Shown in pieces: positions 8,942 through 19,816 of a stretch of 64,000 nucleotides of DNA (its first letter is position 1; each line of letters starts with the position of its first letter). A program made the translations under genes and the position numbers. Location: assembly GCA_026770025.1 (NCBI GenBank), contig JAMXDE010000013.1, positions 558,001 to 622,000 on the forward strand, given 5' to 3'. The notes below the pieces were generated by a model. The model was not told where the DNA came from. It made no database searches and was given only the letters and a program-made list of their open reading frames with translations. This DNA comes from Craspedostauros australis (Eukaryota; Bacillariophyta; Bacillariophyceae; Mastogloiales; Achnanthaceae).

Positions 8942-11900
8942 ATGAGCGAGGAAGAGGAATTGAGAGAAATCCCTCTGTCCAACCCGACCATCAAGCGAGA
9001 AGAAGGTGCGAGTGAGACTCCACCACGACAAGAGAAGGAAGCAGCCGCGGCTACTGTCCTATCAGGCGCAGACGCAAGCGCAATCGACGAGACCGAAGAA
9101 GAACGGTCTGCGAGGCTACATCGCGAGGAGGAGAGGATCTTCAAGGCGATCAAGCAAGAGGAGACTGGTGTGACGAAGAGCATTCGCACAGCCAAACGAG
9201 GTGGTAAAAGTGAGACACCACCAGGAGGAGAATTTGTGACGAAAACAATCTCCGCGCAACAACAGGCGAAAATCGAAAAAGTGACAACACAGAAACAGAC
9301 GGATATCAAGGGCGCGAGCGCACCTACAACGAAACAACGAATCAACATGGCGACATCAGCCAACATGAACAAGCGACGCATCAAGGCGCCGATGTTCAGC
9401 GGTGAACAGGAAGACTACAGCGCATGGGAGTCCCAAGCGAAAGCATACGCTCGTGCACAGAAGACGAGAGACGTGATGTTGGGCAAAACCAAGGTGCCAA
9501 CAGTGAGTGAGATCGCGGCAGCCGCCGGCGATGACAAGGATGCGATGGAAGAGATCTACGAGCTGGGATGCGACTGCTTCAGCGATCTGATCCTCATGAT
9601 GGATGCAGAGAAAGGAAAAGGCAAGCAGGCCATCCAGTACATCAACCAATGCATCTCCGACGACTACCCCGAAGGAGACGCACACGCAGCGTGGAACGTT
9701 CTCGCGGAGAAGTTCCGACCATCCGACGCGGTGACGAAGATCAAACTCAAGCGCCAATTCAACAACGAAAGGATGAAGAGAGACACAGACCCCGACACCT
9801 ACATCACACGCCTCGAGAGTCTACGATCGCGTCTCCACGATGTCAAGTACGAGATCACGGACGAGGAAATGATCATGCAGATCCTCAGCACGGTGAGCAA
9901 CGAGTACAGAACTCACATCGTGAACTTCCAACTCCAACTCACGTTCAACCCGGAACTGATTACCATCAACACGATCAGAGGAGTACTCCGTACTGCATAC
10001 GCCACTCACAGAGGAGGCAAGGCATACGTCGACGACTTCCAAGACAGTAACACGAAGAGCAACGACACCGGCTTCACGAGCACCGGTAACTTCAAGGGTA
10101 CTTGCCACAACTGTGGCGTGTATGGCCATAGATCCGCCGATTGTCCAGAACGCAAGAAATCGAACAACAAGAAAAACAACAACAAGATGAACGGAAAGCG
10201 CAACAACAATCGCAACAAAGGGAGCGGCTTCAACGGGAAGTGCAACTACTGTGGCATCTTCGGACACCGCGAGGCGGAGTGCCGAAAGAAGAAGTTCAAC
10301 GAGAACAAGAAGGCCAACGAACAAGCCAACGCGGCTACGGAAGGACACGACAAGAGCGGGTACGAGATGGTACTCTCGGCAAAGGATTTGCCACTCTGCA
10401 TGTTGGTGTCCGACGACTACATCGAAGACTCCTTCTTCGATAACTTCGAGTGCGTCGGGAGTGACGACGAAGTGCAGGGCGATGAGATCGTCCCGGCGTG
10501 GCTCAGTGAGGAGCCAATCATCCACGAGGTGGATCCAAGACGCGAAGTGAGCTACGAATGCTGCTTCAACGCGCACGACCTGATCGGTTCATACGGCGAC
10601 GAAGCTGAGATGGACAGCGAGGCCAACGATAGCGACATCGAAGAGGCCATGAGTGAAGAGGCCGACGACAGAGGCCAAGACGAAACTAACAGCGGCGCGG
10701 CGCCGCCCCCTCCAGCGGCGGGGAACAACAGATCGGGCATCTTCGACGAAGATGACAGCGATGATACCGAAGATCATCCGGACGACAGCTTCAATCCAAA
10801 CGAGCGCGTCATCTATCCAAGAGACATCGAATTTCCAGCGATTGAGAATCCCAACGAATCCAACCACATTCATCGTCATTACACCATCCCATACGCAACA
10901 GAAACAGCAATGGTGATCCAGAAGCAACTCATCTTCGATGCAATAATGGAAGCAGGAACGAACCTCTTCCCAGGGCATGTGCAAGGAGTGCTCAGACCAA
11001 TATGGGTGAACATGATGGGATCCATCCTATCCGAGAACTTCAGATCAATCGAAGAGATTCTCGCCAACACGGTCGTCATCAATCGCATACTGGAAGCGAA
11101 CGAGACAGAGACGATCCCAGAGACGGATCTGCATTACATCCTTGGAGGATGCATGCGTGTGCTCTTGCGCGAGCGACCACGCGTCCACCCATACGATCCA
11201 GCCACAGGATCACATCGAAACAACACGATTCCATCGGACTACGCACAACTACCCGACGACATGGATGACGAGGAACATCACAATCCATACAACGAAGATG
11301 GAGTTCACGAGGATGACGATCACGGCAGCTTCGACGACGAGATAGCTGCAGCAGCCGTAGAGCAGCTCCACGAGCTGAGCACCAGATACAAGGACAAGAT
11401 CAACAAGGACACCTGGCTCGCCGACAGCGGAGCTTCGTGTCACATCGTCAATTCAGACGCCGCTCTCTTCAACGTGCGGTACGTCAAGTCCTTCGTCCAA
11501 GTGGGAGACAGCACGAAGCTGGACTCTCCCAAAATGGGATCCATTCGCTTGAAGGTCAAGCAACGAGACAACACTGGCCACATCATCCGGCTCGATGATG
11601 TGAAGTACACACCGAAAATGGCAGTGAACCTTTTCTCCACGAACAAGGCTCTGTACAACGGTTACCAGCTTGGTAACAACGGCATCCTGATGGACATCAT
11701 CAACGGATCCGGAACGAAGATCGTATTCGACCGAGTCTTCCCCACAGCCAACGGATTCATCACGGGAGTGCAGATGCATCCCATCATGCCAACGATCGAC
11801 GACAAGACTTGCACAGCCATCGTCAAGAATCCATCCAAGGAGATCAGCGCGGTGAACCTGCATCGAATGCTCGGCCACGCGCCACTCGAAACCATGAAGC

Positions 11901-14900
11901 GAACAGCCGCCCAATACGGATGGAAGATTATCGGCGAGATGCCGGTATGTCGCGACTGCGCGGTCGCGAACGCAAGAGTGAAGAACATCCCGAAGGCAAC
12001 CATTCCAAGAGCAACTCGCCGTGGCGAACGGCTCTTCATTGACATTAGTTACACTAAACACATAAGCTTCGGAGATAAACGCTACTGGACCCTGATCGTG
12101 GACGACTGCACGGATCACTGCTGGAGTTTCTTCCTCAAGAACAAGAGTGATCAACCAGGGTACATTAAACGATTCATCCAAACGATCAAGTCACACACAG
12201 GTGACCAACAGATCATCCTCCGAGGTGACAACAGCGGAGAGAACAAATCCACGCAGGACATTCTCATCGATGCAGGACTGAACGTGAAATTCGAATTCAC
12301 GGCATCGAACACGCCGCAACAGAACGGTAGAGTAGAACGCAAGTTCGCGTACCTCTACACCAAGATCCGCTCCATGCTCAACGGAGCACAGCTCGACGAA
12401 GAATATAGGCATGGCCTGTGGGCAGCAGCTGCTAGCACTGCCACCGCCATCGCAAACATCACCGTAGCGAAGAATCAAAAGGAGTCACCACATCGACAAT
12501 TCTTCGGCAACGATCCACCATACGCGGATGCACTCCGCACTTTCGGAGAGGTGGGTGTTGTGAAGACTACCTACGGCGGGATTACCGCCAAGCTCAAGAA
12601 TAGAGGAGAAGAGATGGTGTTCATCGGATATGCACACCAACACGCATCAGGGGTCTATAACATGTACAGACCATCAACCAAGTCACTCATTTGTTCACGT
12701 GACATTAAGTGGCTCAACCAATCATACGGACAGTTCCGTGGCTGGGCACCAGCACCGAACATATCCAACGAAGCAGAGACAACGGACGCAGACGGCTTCA
12801 CAACCATCGGACGGAAGGGAGCAACGCCAAGAACGGCAACGCGTCAAACATCGAAAGCAAAGAGAGTATCTTTCGCTAATGACAACAGATACCATATCCT
12901 ATCAGACAGTGATGATGAGGATGATGAGGACGATGGAGCAGTGACCCAACTAATCCATAACAACGAGGAAGATTGGAGCGAATCCAATCATGAGGATGAC
13001 GAGATCACACCATCCGGCGACGAGGCCGACGACGACACAGGTGTCACTCCTCCGAACACACCAGCAAGGTCCACACATGGCACACCATCCGGACCTCCAC
13101 CGAGCAAGCCAAGCAAGCGTGACATAGCTAGAAAGGAGAGGATCCGACGTCACGAAGCACGAGGCAGGAAGGGAGAAGCTAACCCCAAATCAACTACAGG
13201 GAAGAGTATTCCCAGAGCTCTGCGTGAGCTCGCAGACTTCAACGAACGAGGTCGAAAGGAAGAAGGCTATGAGAGCGATCCATCATCCAATGACACGAGT
13301 GACGAACTCAATGACGAGGTGACTAACGACTCCAACAACGAAACTACAGATGACGAAGAAATCGTGGATGAAGGAGACATCGAAATAACTCACCATAGCA
13401 CAACAGGACTATACGGGATGAACGCAATCATCACCGATGCACCAGCGATCGATATCGGACTATCGATGCAGGACGAGAACAAGGAACAAGAGAAGCACAT
13501 CGAACCAACAACATTCGATGGAGCCTTCAATCACCCAGATCCCATCCATCAGAAAGGATATCGAGCAGCCATCAAGAAGGAGTTCGACTCCATGGACACA
13601 CGCAAGGTATACAGCAAGATCAAACGAGACGCCATCCCACGCGGCCGCAGGTGCTGCAAGTGCAAATGGGTCTTCAAGCTGAAACGTGACGGCACACATC
13701 GAGCACGGCTCGTTGCATGTGGCTATTCACAAATCGCAGGAGTGGACTTCCAAGAGCATTACTCACCCGTCATCCATGACGTGACCTACCGAGTCATGAT
13801 GGTGATCATGCTGATCAAGAAGATGGACTGCGCACTCGTCGATGTCGTAACGGCATTCCTACATGGAGACCTCGACGAGGAGATCTACATGAACTGTCCC
13901 AACGGGATGGATCATCAACCAGACGAAGCCCTGACCCTACACAAGCCAATCTACGGGCTTGTGCAGAGCGCCAGGCAATGGTTCAAGATGTTGGTATCGA
14001 CCCTCAAGAACATCAACTTCGAACAGAGCGCAGCAGACCCGTGCCTGTTCTACAGGAAGACGAACGAAGGAAGCATGATCGTGGCCATCTACGTGGACGA
14101 TTGCTTCTGCTGCGGAGACTCCAAGGCACTGGAGACATTCCTGAAGGATATCCAAGGCAGCAAGTTCAAGGTGACAATCGAGCGTGGACTCGGAGACTAC
14201 CTCAGCTGTAACATCGAACTGAACCATGACAAGACTAGAGCGACATTGCGTCAACCACACCTCATCCGACATCTCATCGAAGAGTTCGGAACCAAGGTTG
14301 AGAAGATGCAGCGCTATGGGACACCGGGAACCCCGGGTCAGATCATCGTACGACCATCCGAAGATAATGGACTGCAGAAAGTCGGAGCGGAAGAACATGC
14401 CGAGTACCGCCGAGGCGTCGGTATGCTACTCTTCCTCATCAAGCACTCGCGACCAGACATCGCGAACCCTGTGAGGGAACTCTCCAAGGTATTGATCGGG
14501 CCCACCAAAGCCGCAATGAAGGAGATGTATCGGATCATCAAGTATGTGATCGATACAAAGGACTATGGATTGAAGATCCATCCAGCGCGTCCAGACAACG
14601 ACGGCTGGGACATGGAACTCTTCTGCGATAGCGAATATGCAGGAGACAAGAACACGAGAATCAGCGTAGGGGGATTCATCCTATACCTGTGCAAGGTACC
14701 AATCCTTTGGCGATCCAAGGCACAGAAGGCCGTCACACTCAGCTCATCCGAAGCAGAATACGTTGCCCTTTCCGAAGCGGCAAAGGAGATCTTCTTCATC
14801 GTACAGCTACTCGAAAGTGTGGGCGTCCCAGTAAAGACACCGATCAAGGTCCGCGTGGACAACATCGGAGCAATCTTCATCGCCAAGAACCCATCAACAT

Positions 14901-15088
14901 CCCAACGATCGCGGCACATCGACGTGCGCCATCACTACGTGAGGAACATGGTAATCAACAAGACCATCGAAATCACTTTCGTCAAATCCGAGCAGAACAC
15001 AAGCGACGGATTCACCAAGAACATCAAGGCCGACTTGCAACGTGAACATGAGAAGTCGTACCTTGACACATCGAGAACATTCGAATGA
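8942..15088 (+). CDS. Copia B1 gag-pol polyprotein (2048 aa)
   Basis: A single frame, as usual for Ty1/copia. Order of parts: basic/acidic N-terminus; gag core from about residue 135; two CCHC zinc knuckles (CHNCGVYGHRSADC near 388, CNYCGIFGHREAEC near 433); a long acidic region with an embedded helical block (about 640-755); aspartic protease (WLADSGASCHIV near 823); integrase with zinc-binding and DDE parts (from about 973); RVT_2 reverse transcriptase (from about 1575, with the YVDD box); and RNase H (DSEYAGD near 1896). It looks whole. The acidic insert between gag and protease makes it longer than the 1,300-1,500 residues common in Copia. Confidence 0.95.
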   Translation: MSEEEELREIPLSNPTIKREEGASETPPRQEKEAAAATVLSGADASAIDETEEERSARLHREEERIFKAIKQEETGVTKSIRTAKRGGKSETPPGGEFVTKTISAQQQAKIEKVTTQKQTDIKGASAPTTKQRINMATSANMNKRRIKAPMFSGEQEDYSAWESQAKAYARAQKTRDVMLGKTKVPTVSEIAAAAGDDKDAMEEIYELGCDCFSDLILMMDAEKGKGKQAIQYINQCISDDYPEGDAHAAWNVLAEKFRPSDAVTKIKLKRQFNNERMKRDTDPDTYITRLESLRSRLHDVKYEITDEEMIMQILSTVSNEYRTHIVNFQLQLTFNPELITINTIRGVLRTAYATHRGGKAYVDDFQDSNTKSNDTGFTSTGNFKGTCHNCGVYGHRSADCPERKKSNNKKNNNKMNGKRNNNRNKGSGFNGKCNYCGIFGHREAECRKKKFNENKKANEQANAATEGHDKSGYEMVLSAKDLPLCMLVSDDYIEDSFFDNFECVGSDDEVQGDEIVPAWLSEEPIIHEVDPRREVSYECCFNAHDLIGSYGDEAEMDSEANDSDIEEAMSEEADDRGQDETNSGAAPPPPAAGNNRSGIFDEDDSDDTEDHPDDSFNPNERVIYPRDIEFPAIENPNESNHIHRHYTIPYATETAMVIQKQLIFDAIMEAGTNLFPGHVQGVLRPIWVNMMGSILSENFRSIEEILANTVVINRILEANETETIPETDLHYILGGCMRVLLRERPRVHPYDPATGSHRNNTIPSDYAQLPDDMDDEEHHNPYNEDGVHEDDDHGSFDDEIAAAAVEQLHELSTRYKDKINKDTWLADSGASCHIVNSDAALFNVRYVKSFVQVGDSTKLDSPKMGSIRLKVKQRDNTGHIIRLDDVKYTPKMAVNLFSTNKALYNGYQLGNNGILMDIINGSGTKIVFDRVFPTANGFITGVQMHPIMPTIDDKTCTAIVKNPSKEISAVNLHRMLGHAPLETMKRTAAQYGWKIIGEMPVCRDCAVANARVKNIPKATIPRATRRGERLFIDISYTKHISFGDKRYWTLIVDDCTDHCWSFFLKNKSDQPGYIKRFIQTIKSHTGDQQIILRGDNSGENKSTQDILIDAGLNVKFEFTASNTPQQNGRVERKFAYLYTKIRSMLNGAQLDEEYRHGLWAAAASTATAIANITVAKNQKESPHRQFFGNDPPYADALRTFGEVGVVKTTYGGITAKLKNRGEEMVFIGYAHQHASGVYNMYRPSTKSLICSRDIKWLNQSYGQFRGWAPAPNISNEAETTDADGFTTIGRKGATPRTATRQTSKAKRVSFANDNRYHILSDSDDEDDEDDGAVTQLIHNNEEDWSESNHEDDEITPSGDEADDDTGVTPPNTPARSTHGTPSGPPPSKPSKRDIARKERIRRHEARGRKGEANPKSTTGKSIPRALRELADFNERGRKEEGYESDPSSNDTSDELNDEVTNDSNNETTDDEEIVDEGDIEITHHSTTGLYGMNAIITDAPAIDIGLSMQDENKEQEKHIEPTTFDGAFNHPDPIHQKGYRAAIKKEFDSMDTRKVYSKIKRDAIPRGRRCCKCKWVFKLKRDGTHRARLVACGYSQIAGVDFQEHYSPVIHDVTYRVMMVIMLIKKMDCALVDVVTAFLHGDLDEEIYMNCPNGMDHQPDEALTLHKPIYGLVQSARQWFKMLVSTLKNINFEQSAADPCLFYRKTNEGSMIVAIYVDDCFCCGDSKALETFLKDIQGSKFKVTIERGLGDYLSCNIELNHDKTRATLRQPHLIRHLIEEFGTKVEKMQRYGTPGTPGQIIVRPSEDNGLQKVGAEEHAEYRRGVGMLLFLIKHSRPDIANPVRELSKVLIGPTKAAMKEMYRIIKYVIDTKDYGLKIHPARPDNDGWDMELFCDSEYAGDKNTRISVGGFILYLCKVPILWRSKAQKAVTLSSSEAEYVALSEAAKEIFFIVQLLESVGVPVKTPIKVRVDNIGAIFIAKNPSTSQRSRHIDVRHHYVRNMVINKTIEITFVKSEQNTSDGFTKNIKADLQREHEKSYLDTSRTFE

Positions 15089-15108
15089 CCGAATGCACAT
15101 AGGAAGGG

Positions 15109-15921
15109 TGTCGAGATGTACATGTGAGTATATGTCGAGATGTACGTGTATATGTGCATCGTTCACCCGTTATTCTCTCATACGCACTTGGACGGTATAA
15201 CTACATTCGTGTCGATAGTGTACTGTGATTCGTCAGAATTACAGGGGAAACGGAACACACGAAAAGGGGCAAGATTTCTGGAGGAAATTTGCAAATTACG
15301 ATTTCTGAGAGAATTGGAAAATCGTCCGTCCATCCATCAATGGTACCAAGAGAATCTCGAGGTACTTCCCAACTAAACCTCAGATGACGATATCATCTGA
15401 CAGACCACTGCATCACCGATGGAACGTGACATCTGGAGAGCAGAAGGACACCTACTGACGTCGACAAGATGTCATCATGTCACCACGTCGACATCTGTCT
15501 CCAAGTCAGAGCAGGAGGTGAAGATCCGATGACTGAAGAGGATCAGTATGATGGATACAGAAGGTGAACTTCAAATGGCGAGTACTCATGGAGTAGGAGC
15601 CAGTACTGAACGAACGGAGTGTCGAATGCGGAGTACGCATCGAACACGGAGTATCGTGCAGCATGAGTGTACGATGTTAAGAGAGAGAATACAGAGAGGA
15701 GCGAGAGAGGATCTCGCACACCGACTCATAGTCGTGTCGTGTCGGGAACGTTTCGAAGAACTGAATCTACGAAACAGATTGAAGCGCCGAGAGCATCGGG
15801 CAAGAGAACGGGCGTACACCGAGAGGATCGGAGTAGCCAAGTAATGAAATAGCAAACGAACGACTATCAACCAACACCACCTTCCACGATCGTAAGTTAC
15901 CGTGCGCGGAACTTGCCAACA
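15109..15921 (+). repeat. 3' LTR of B1
   Basis: 813 bp with the same ends as 8047-8859, preceded by the purine tract aggaaggg. About three base differences from the 5' LTR. Confidence 0.95.
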
Positions 15922-18545
15922 GGCGTTCCGTATCGTTGTAGCTTCACCACATCACTTCCAAACGTGTCGATGATGTTCTTGAGGATGTGTGGTTGGTTTA
16001 CCCAACGGTTCGTCTTGTCGTGGTTGAATATGATCTTGCAGCTCAGGTAGTCTTCGAGATCTTCCTCCACCTTGACGCCGAATCGTTCTGCTCGGATGTC
16101 TTTCACGAGCTTCTTCAATTCCTGCTCTTCTCCAATGCAGAGGCAATCCTCCACATAGGTACCGATCAGTAGCAGTCTCCCTTCCTGATTTCGAATCAGT
16201 AGGCAGGGGTCCACCTCGCTCTGTCTGAATCCCAGTTTGAACAGGATGTCGACAAGCTTCTTATTCCATTGTCTCGCGCTCTGCACGAGTCCGTAGATGG
16301 TTTTCTTGAGTAGCAGGCATTCGTCGGCTTCGTGCCTCATGCCCTTTGGGCATTGCATGTAGATCTCTTCATCGAGGTCTCCATGCAGGAATGCTGTCTC
16401 AAAGTCGATGATGATACTGTCCATACGTAATATCATCTTCATAGTGAGCATGATTCGATACGTTGCATCATGTATCACCGGTGCGTGGTGTGCTGAGAAG
16501 TCGACTCCTGCGATCTGCGAGTATCCGCATGCCACGAGTCGGGCGCGGAATACCCCATTTCTCTTTTCCTTGAAGACCCATTTGGTCTTCACACACCGCC
16601 GATCCTTCGGCATTTGGTCCTTTTTGATTTTCTCCCATACTTTCCTTCTGGCCATATCATAGAACTCTTTGTTGATAGCTTCGCGCCACTTCTTTCTTTT
16701 GTTGGGATCCGCATGGTCCCAGCAGTCTTCGAATGTGGTGGGATCCAGGAGCATTGCGACATTCGCATGTTCCGCCCCGCCTTCATTCCGTTCGTCCTTC
16801 AATGCCTGGTCCGCAGCAATGATGTCATCTAGTCTCATCATTCCATGAGGTGTGTCTATCATCGTACCTGCGATATCTCTGTTGAATATTGACCCGTCTG
16901 CGTGGAAGTCGGGTCCTCCTGTTTCTGGTGGAGTTGTGATGGTCTCTTCGGGCGTCACATATCCCTCGCTGTCATTAGGTTCTGACTCATCACTTGATCC
17001 GAGATCTCGCTCCTCCTCTGGGATGGGGTCGTTGTTGTACCCTGCGAGAGCGCTCAGCATCCTTGGTATGCGTGTTACAGGTTCTGCGACAGGGGTCTCT
17101 TTGGGCTCTTTCTCGGCCGCTTCGTCTACTTTCCCCTCGTCGTCCCTTCCGAATTCATCGTCGTTCTCTTCGTTCGATTCATTTCCCCCTTGGGCAGGAA
17201 GCAAGCTATCTTGCCCTCGCGCAGCGTCATCAGTATCTTCTATTTCTTCGGCTCTGTTGCTGCGATCCGCGTCGTCGGCCTCCATGCTCCTGATGGTCTC
17301 CGATCGTCGCTCCCAAGTTGCTCTCGTAGCTCGGGTGTTTATTCCCGACGTAGAGTCGTCATCTTCTAGATCTATCAGCACAGATCTGTTGGCATTCTCG
17401 ATACCTCTGAATTGCCCGTATGACTGATTCATCCATGTCACGTCTCTCGTGATTAGGATCTTAGTTGTTGCGAGATTCAGCATTCGATATACTCCTTTTG
17501 CGTGCGACTGGCCGTATCCGACGAACATGGCTGGCCTGGATCTATCGTCCAGCTTAGCCTTTATCGTACGACCGCCGATGTATACCATGCCTATTTCTCC
17601 GAATTTTCGTAATCCATCCACGAATGTTGGGATGCGGTTGTTGAAGAGAACACATGCTGGTTCTCTTGTTTTTGTCTCGATAATATTTTCGAGTTGAGTC
17701 GCGGTTCGGGCTGCCTCCGCCCACCATTTACCACGCACTGTTTTGGGTAGATGCGTTTGGTTGAGCATGGAGCGAACTTTCCCGTACAACGTCGCGAATT
17801 TTCTTTCCACGCGACCGTTATGTTGGGGAGTGGAAGCGGCAGTGTATTCGAACGTTGGACCGAACCCTGCGTCGAGAAGCTGTTTCTCCGCGGAATAATT
17901 CTCTCCTGCGTTGTCACATCTGATATTTTTCACACGTGTCTGTTGGTTGGAGTGAAGCCATCGGAGGAGCGCGATCAATTTTTCTCCGACTTCACTTTTC
18001 TCTTTCAAAAAGTAGCTCCAGCAGTAATCACTGTAATCATCGATGACAAGGAGTCAATATTTTCCTTGTCCGTAGCTGTGCGTTTGAACACTCGATGTAT
18101 CAATGAACAACCGCTCACCAATTTCTTTCGCTCGGCGCTGCAGGCGTTTTGTCATTGACTTCTGCTTCTGCTTTCCGATTGCGCAGTCAATGCATGCATG
18201 CAACTTGCCTGTGACATTCCAACCGTATCGTCCCGCTGTGCGAGAGATCGTGTAAGTGTCAACATGGCCTAACATTTTATGAATTTGGTTGATGTCCACC
18301 ACGGACCTGGTGGACACGCCGACATTGGCTTGGTCTTCGTGGGGAGGAGCACTGATCATGTTCACTCCGCTCACGAAACCGCTATGGGTTGCCATGAGTC
18401 TGTCGAACGTGATGCGTTGTCCGCGCTTCTCCAAGCTCATCACGACACCTTGGTTGCTGATGTCGAAACCGTTCTCGAGAGCTTTGTTGATGCTCAAGAG
18501 GTTCACCCACAGGTTGGGCACGAACTTCACTTGCTTGAGCACGAT
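15922..18545 (-). pseudogene. Copia A pol, integrase and reverse transcriptase part
   Basis: Middle piece of the family A polyprotein on the minus strand, between the two B insertions. The integrase zinc region (HKMLGHVDTY ... CIDCAIGK) and catalytic core (CDNAGENYS, GRVERKFATLY) come first. An acidic linker and the start of the reverse transcriptase (WVFKEKRNGVFRARLVACGY, AFLHGDLDEEIYM) follow. About one coding break is present besides the cuts made by the insertions. Overall protein similarity to the fragment at 3-1787 is high. Confidence 0.88.
18540..18545. repeat. Target-site duplication of the B array, cacgat
   Basis: cacgat precedes the left end of the minus-strand B array and recurs at 33921-33926 after its right end. 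One duplication therefore flanks the entire array of two internal regions. Confidence 0.88.
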
Positions 18546-18983
18546 TGTTGGCAAGTTCCGCGCACGGTAACTTACGATCGTGGAAGGTGGTGTTGGTTGA
18601 TAGTCGTTCGTTTGCTATTTCATTACTTGGCTACTCCGATCCTCTCGGTGTACGCCCGTTCTCTTGCCCGATGCTCTCGGCGCTTCAATCTGTTTCGTAG
18701 ATTCAGTTCTCCGAAACGTTCCCGATACGACACGACTATGAGTCGGTGTGCGAGATCCTCTCTCGCTCCTCTCTGTATTCTCTCTCTTGACATCGTACAC
18801 TCATGCTGCACGATACTCCGTGTTCGATGCGTATTCCGCATTCGACACTCCGTTCGTTTAGTACTGGTTCCTACTCCATGAGTACTCGCCATTTGAAGTT
18901 CACCTTCTGTATCCATCATGCTGATCCTCTTCAGTCATCGGATCTTCACCTCCTGCTCTGACTTGGAGACAGATGTCGACGTG
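18546..18983 (-). repeat. Truncated extra LTR copy, 438 bp
   Basis: Corresponds to the last 438 bp of the B LTR (equivalent to 8422-8859). It directly abuts the complete LTR at 18984. Its inner edge lies within the GTCGAC palindrome cluster. It carries a couple of private changes relative to the neighbouring LTR, so it is not simply a sequencing echo of it. Confidence 0.88.
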
Positions 18984-19796
18984 TGTTGGCAAGTTCCGCG
19001 CACGGTAACTTACGATCGTGGAAGGTGGTGTTGGTTGATAGTCGTTCGTTTGCTATTTCATTACTTGGCTACTCCGATCCTCTCGGTGTACGCCCGTTCT
19101 CTTGCCCGATGCTCTCGGCGCTTCAATCTGTTTCGTAGATTCAGTTCTTCGAAACGTTCCCGACACGACACGACTATGAGTCGGTGTGCGAGATCCTCTC
19201 TCGCTCCTCTCTGTATTCTCTCTCTTGACATCGTACACTCATGCTGCACGATACTCCGTGTTCGATGCGTATTCCGCATTCGACACTCCGTTCGTTTAGT
19301 ACTGGTTCCTACTCCATGAGTACTCGCCATTTGAAGTTCACCTTCTGTATCCATCATACTGATCCTCTTCAGTCATCGGATCTTCACCTCCTGCTCTGAC
19401 TTGGAGACAGATGTCGACGTGGTGACATGATGACATCTTGTCGACGTCAGTAGGTGTCCTTCTGCTCTCCAGATGTCACGTTCCATCGGTGATGCAGTGG
19501 TCTGTCAGATGATATCGTCATCTGAGGTTTAGTTGGGAAGTACCTCGAGATTCTCTTGGTACCATTGATGGATGGACGGACGATTTTCCAATTCTCTCAG
19601 AAATCGTAATTTGCAAATTTCCTCCAGAAATCTTGCCCCTTTTCGTGTGTTCCGTTTCCCCTGTAATTCTGACGAATCACAGTACACTATCGACACGAAT
19701 GTAGTTATACCGTCCAAGTGCGTATGAGAGAATAACGGGTGAACGATGCACATATACACGTACATCTCGACATATACTCACATGTACATCTCGACA
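18984..19796 (-). repeat. LTR of B2 (3' end of the array)
   Basis: Complete 813-bp LTR on the minus strand. On the plus strand it reads TGTTGGCAAG ... CTCGACA. The purine tract lies to its right (ccctt on the plus strand). Confidence 0.93.
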
Positions 19797-19816
19797 CCCT
19801 TCCTATGTGCATTCGG

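Larger units (their letters stand above)
8047..15921 (+). mobile_element. Complete-looking Copia retrotransposon family B, copy B1
   Basis: 7,875 bp: 5' LTR 8047-8859, leader 8860-8941, one gag-pol frame 8942-15088, purine tract aggaaggg at 15101-15108, 3' LTR 15109-15921, and a 6-bp duplication. The two 813-bp LTRs differ at about three positions by eye (about 0.4%), so the insertion is recent. No break is apparent; it looks whole. It lies opposite to the family A element that hosts it and to the B array at 18546-33920. Confidence 0.95.

Noticed and set aside
9821-12181. Antisense frames of 240-250 codons inside the Copia B polyprotein, repeated in B2 and B3
   Set aside because: They mirror the coding strand, lack family features, and recur only because the element is repeated. 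Codon bias (few TTA, CTA and TCA codons) explains their length.
18284-18881. Plus-strand frames of about 200 codons across the truncated LTR
   Set aside because: They join family A antisense sequence to LTR sequence and have no independent support.
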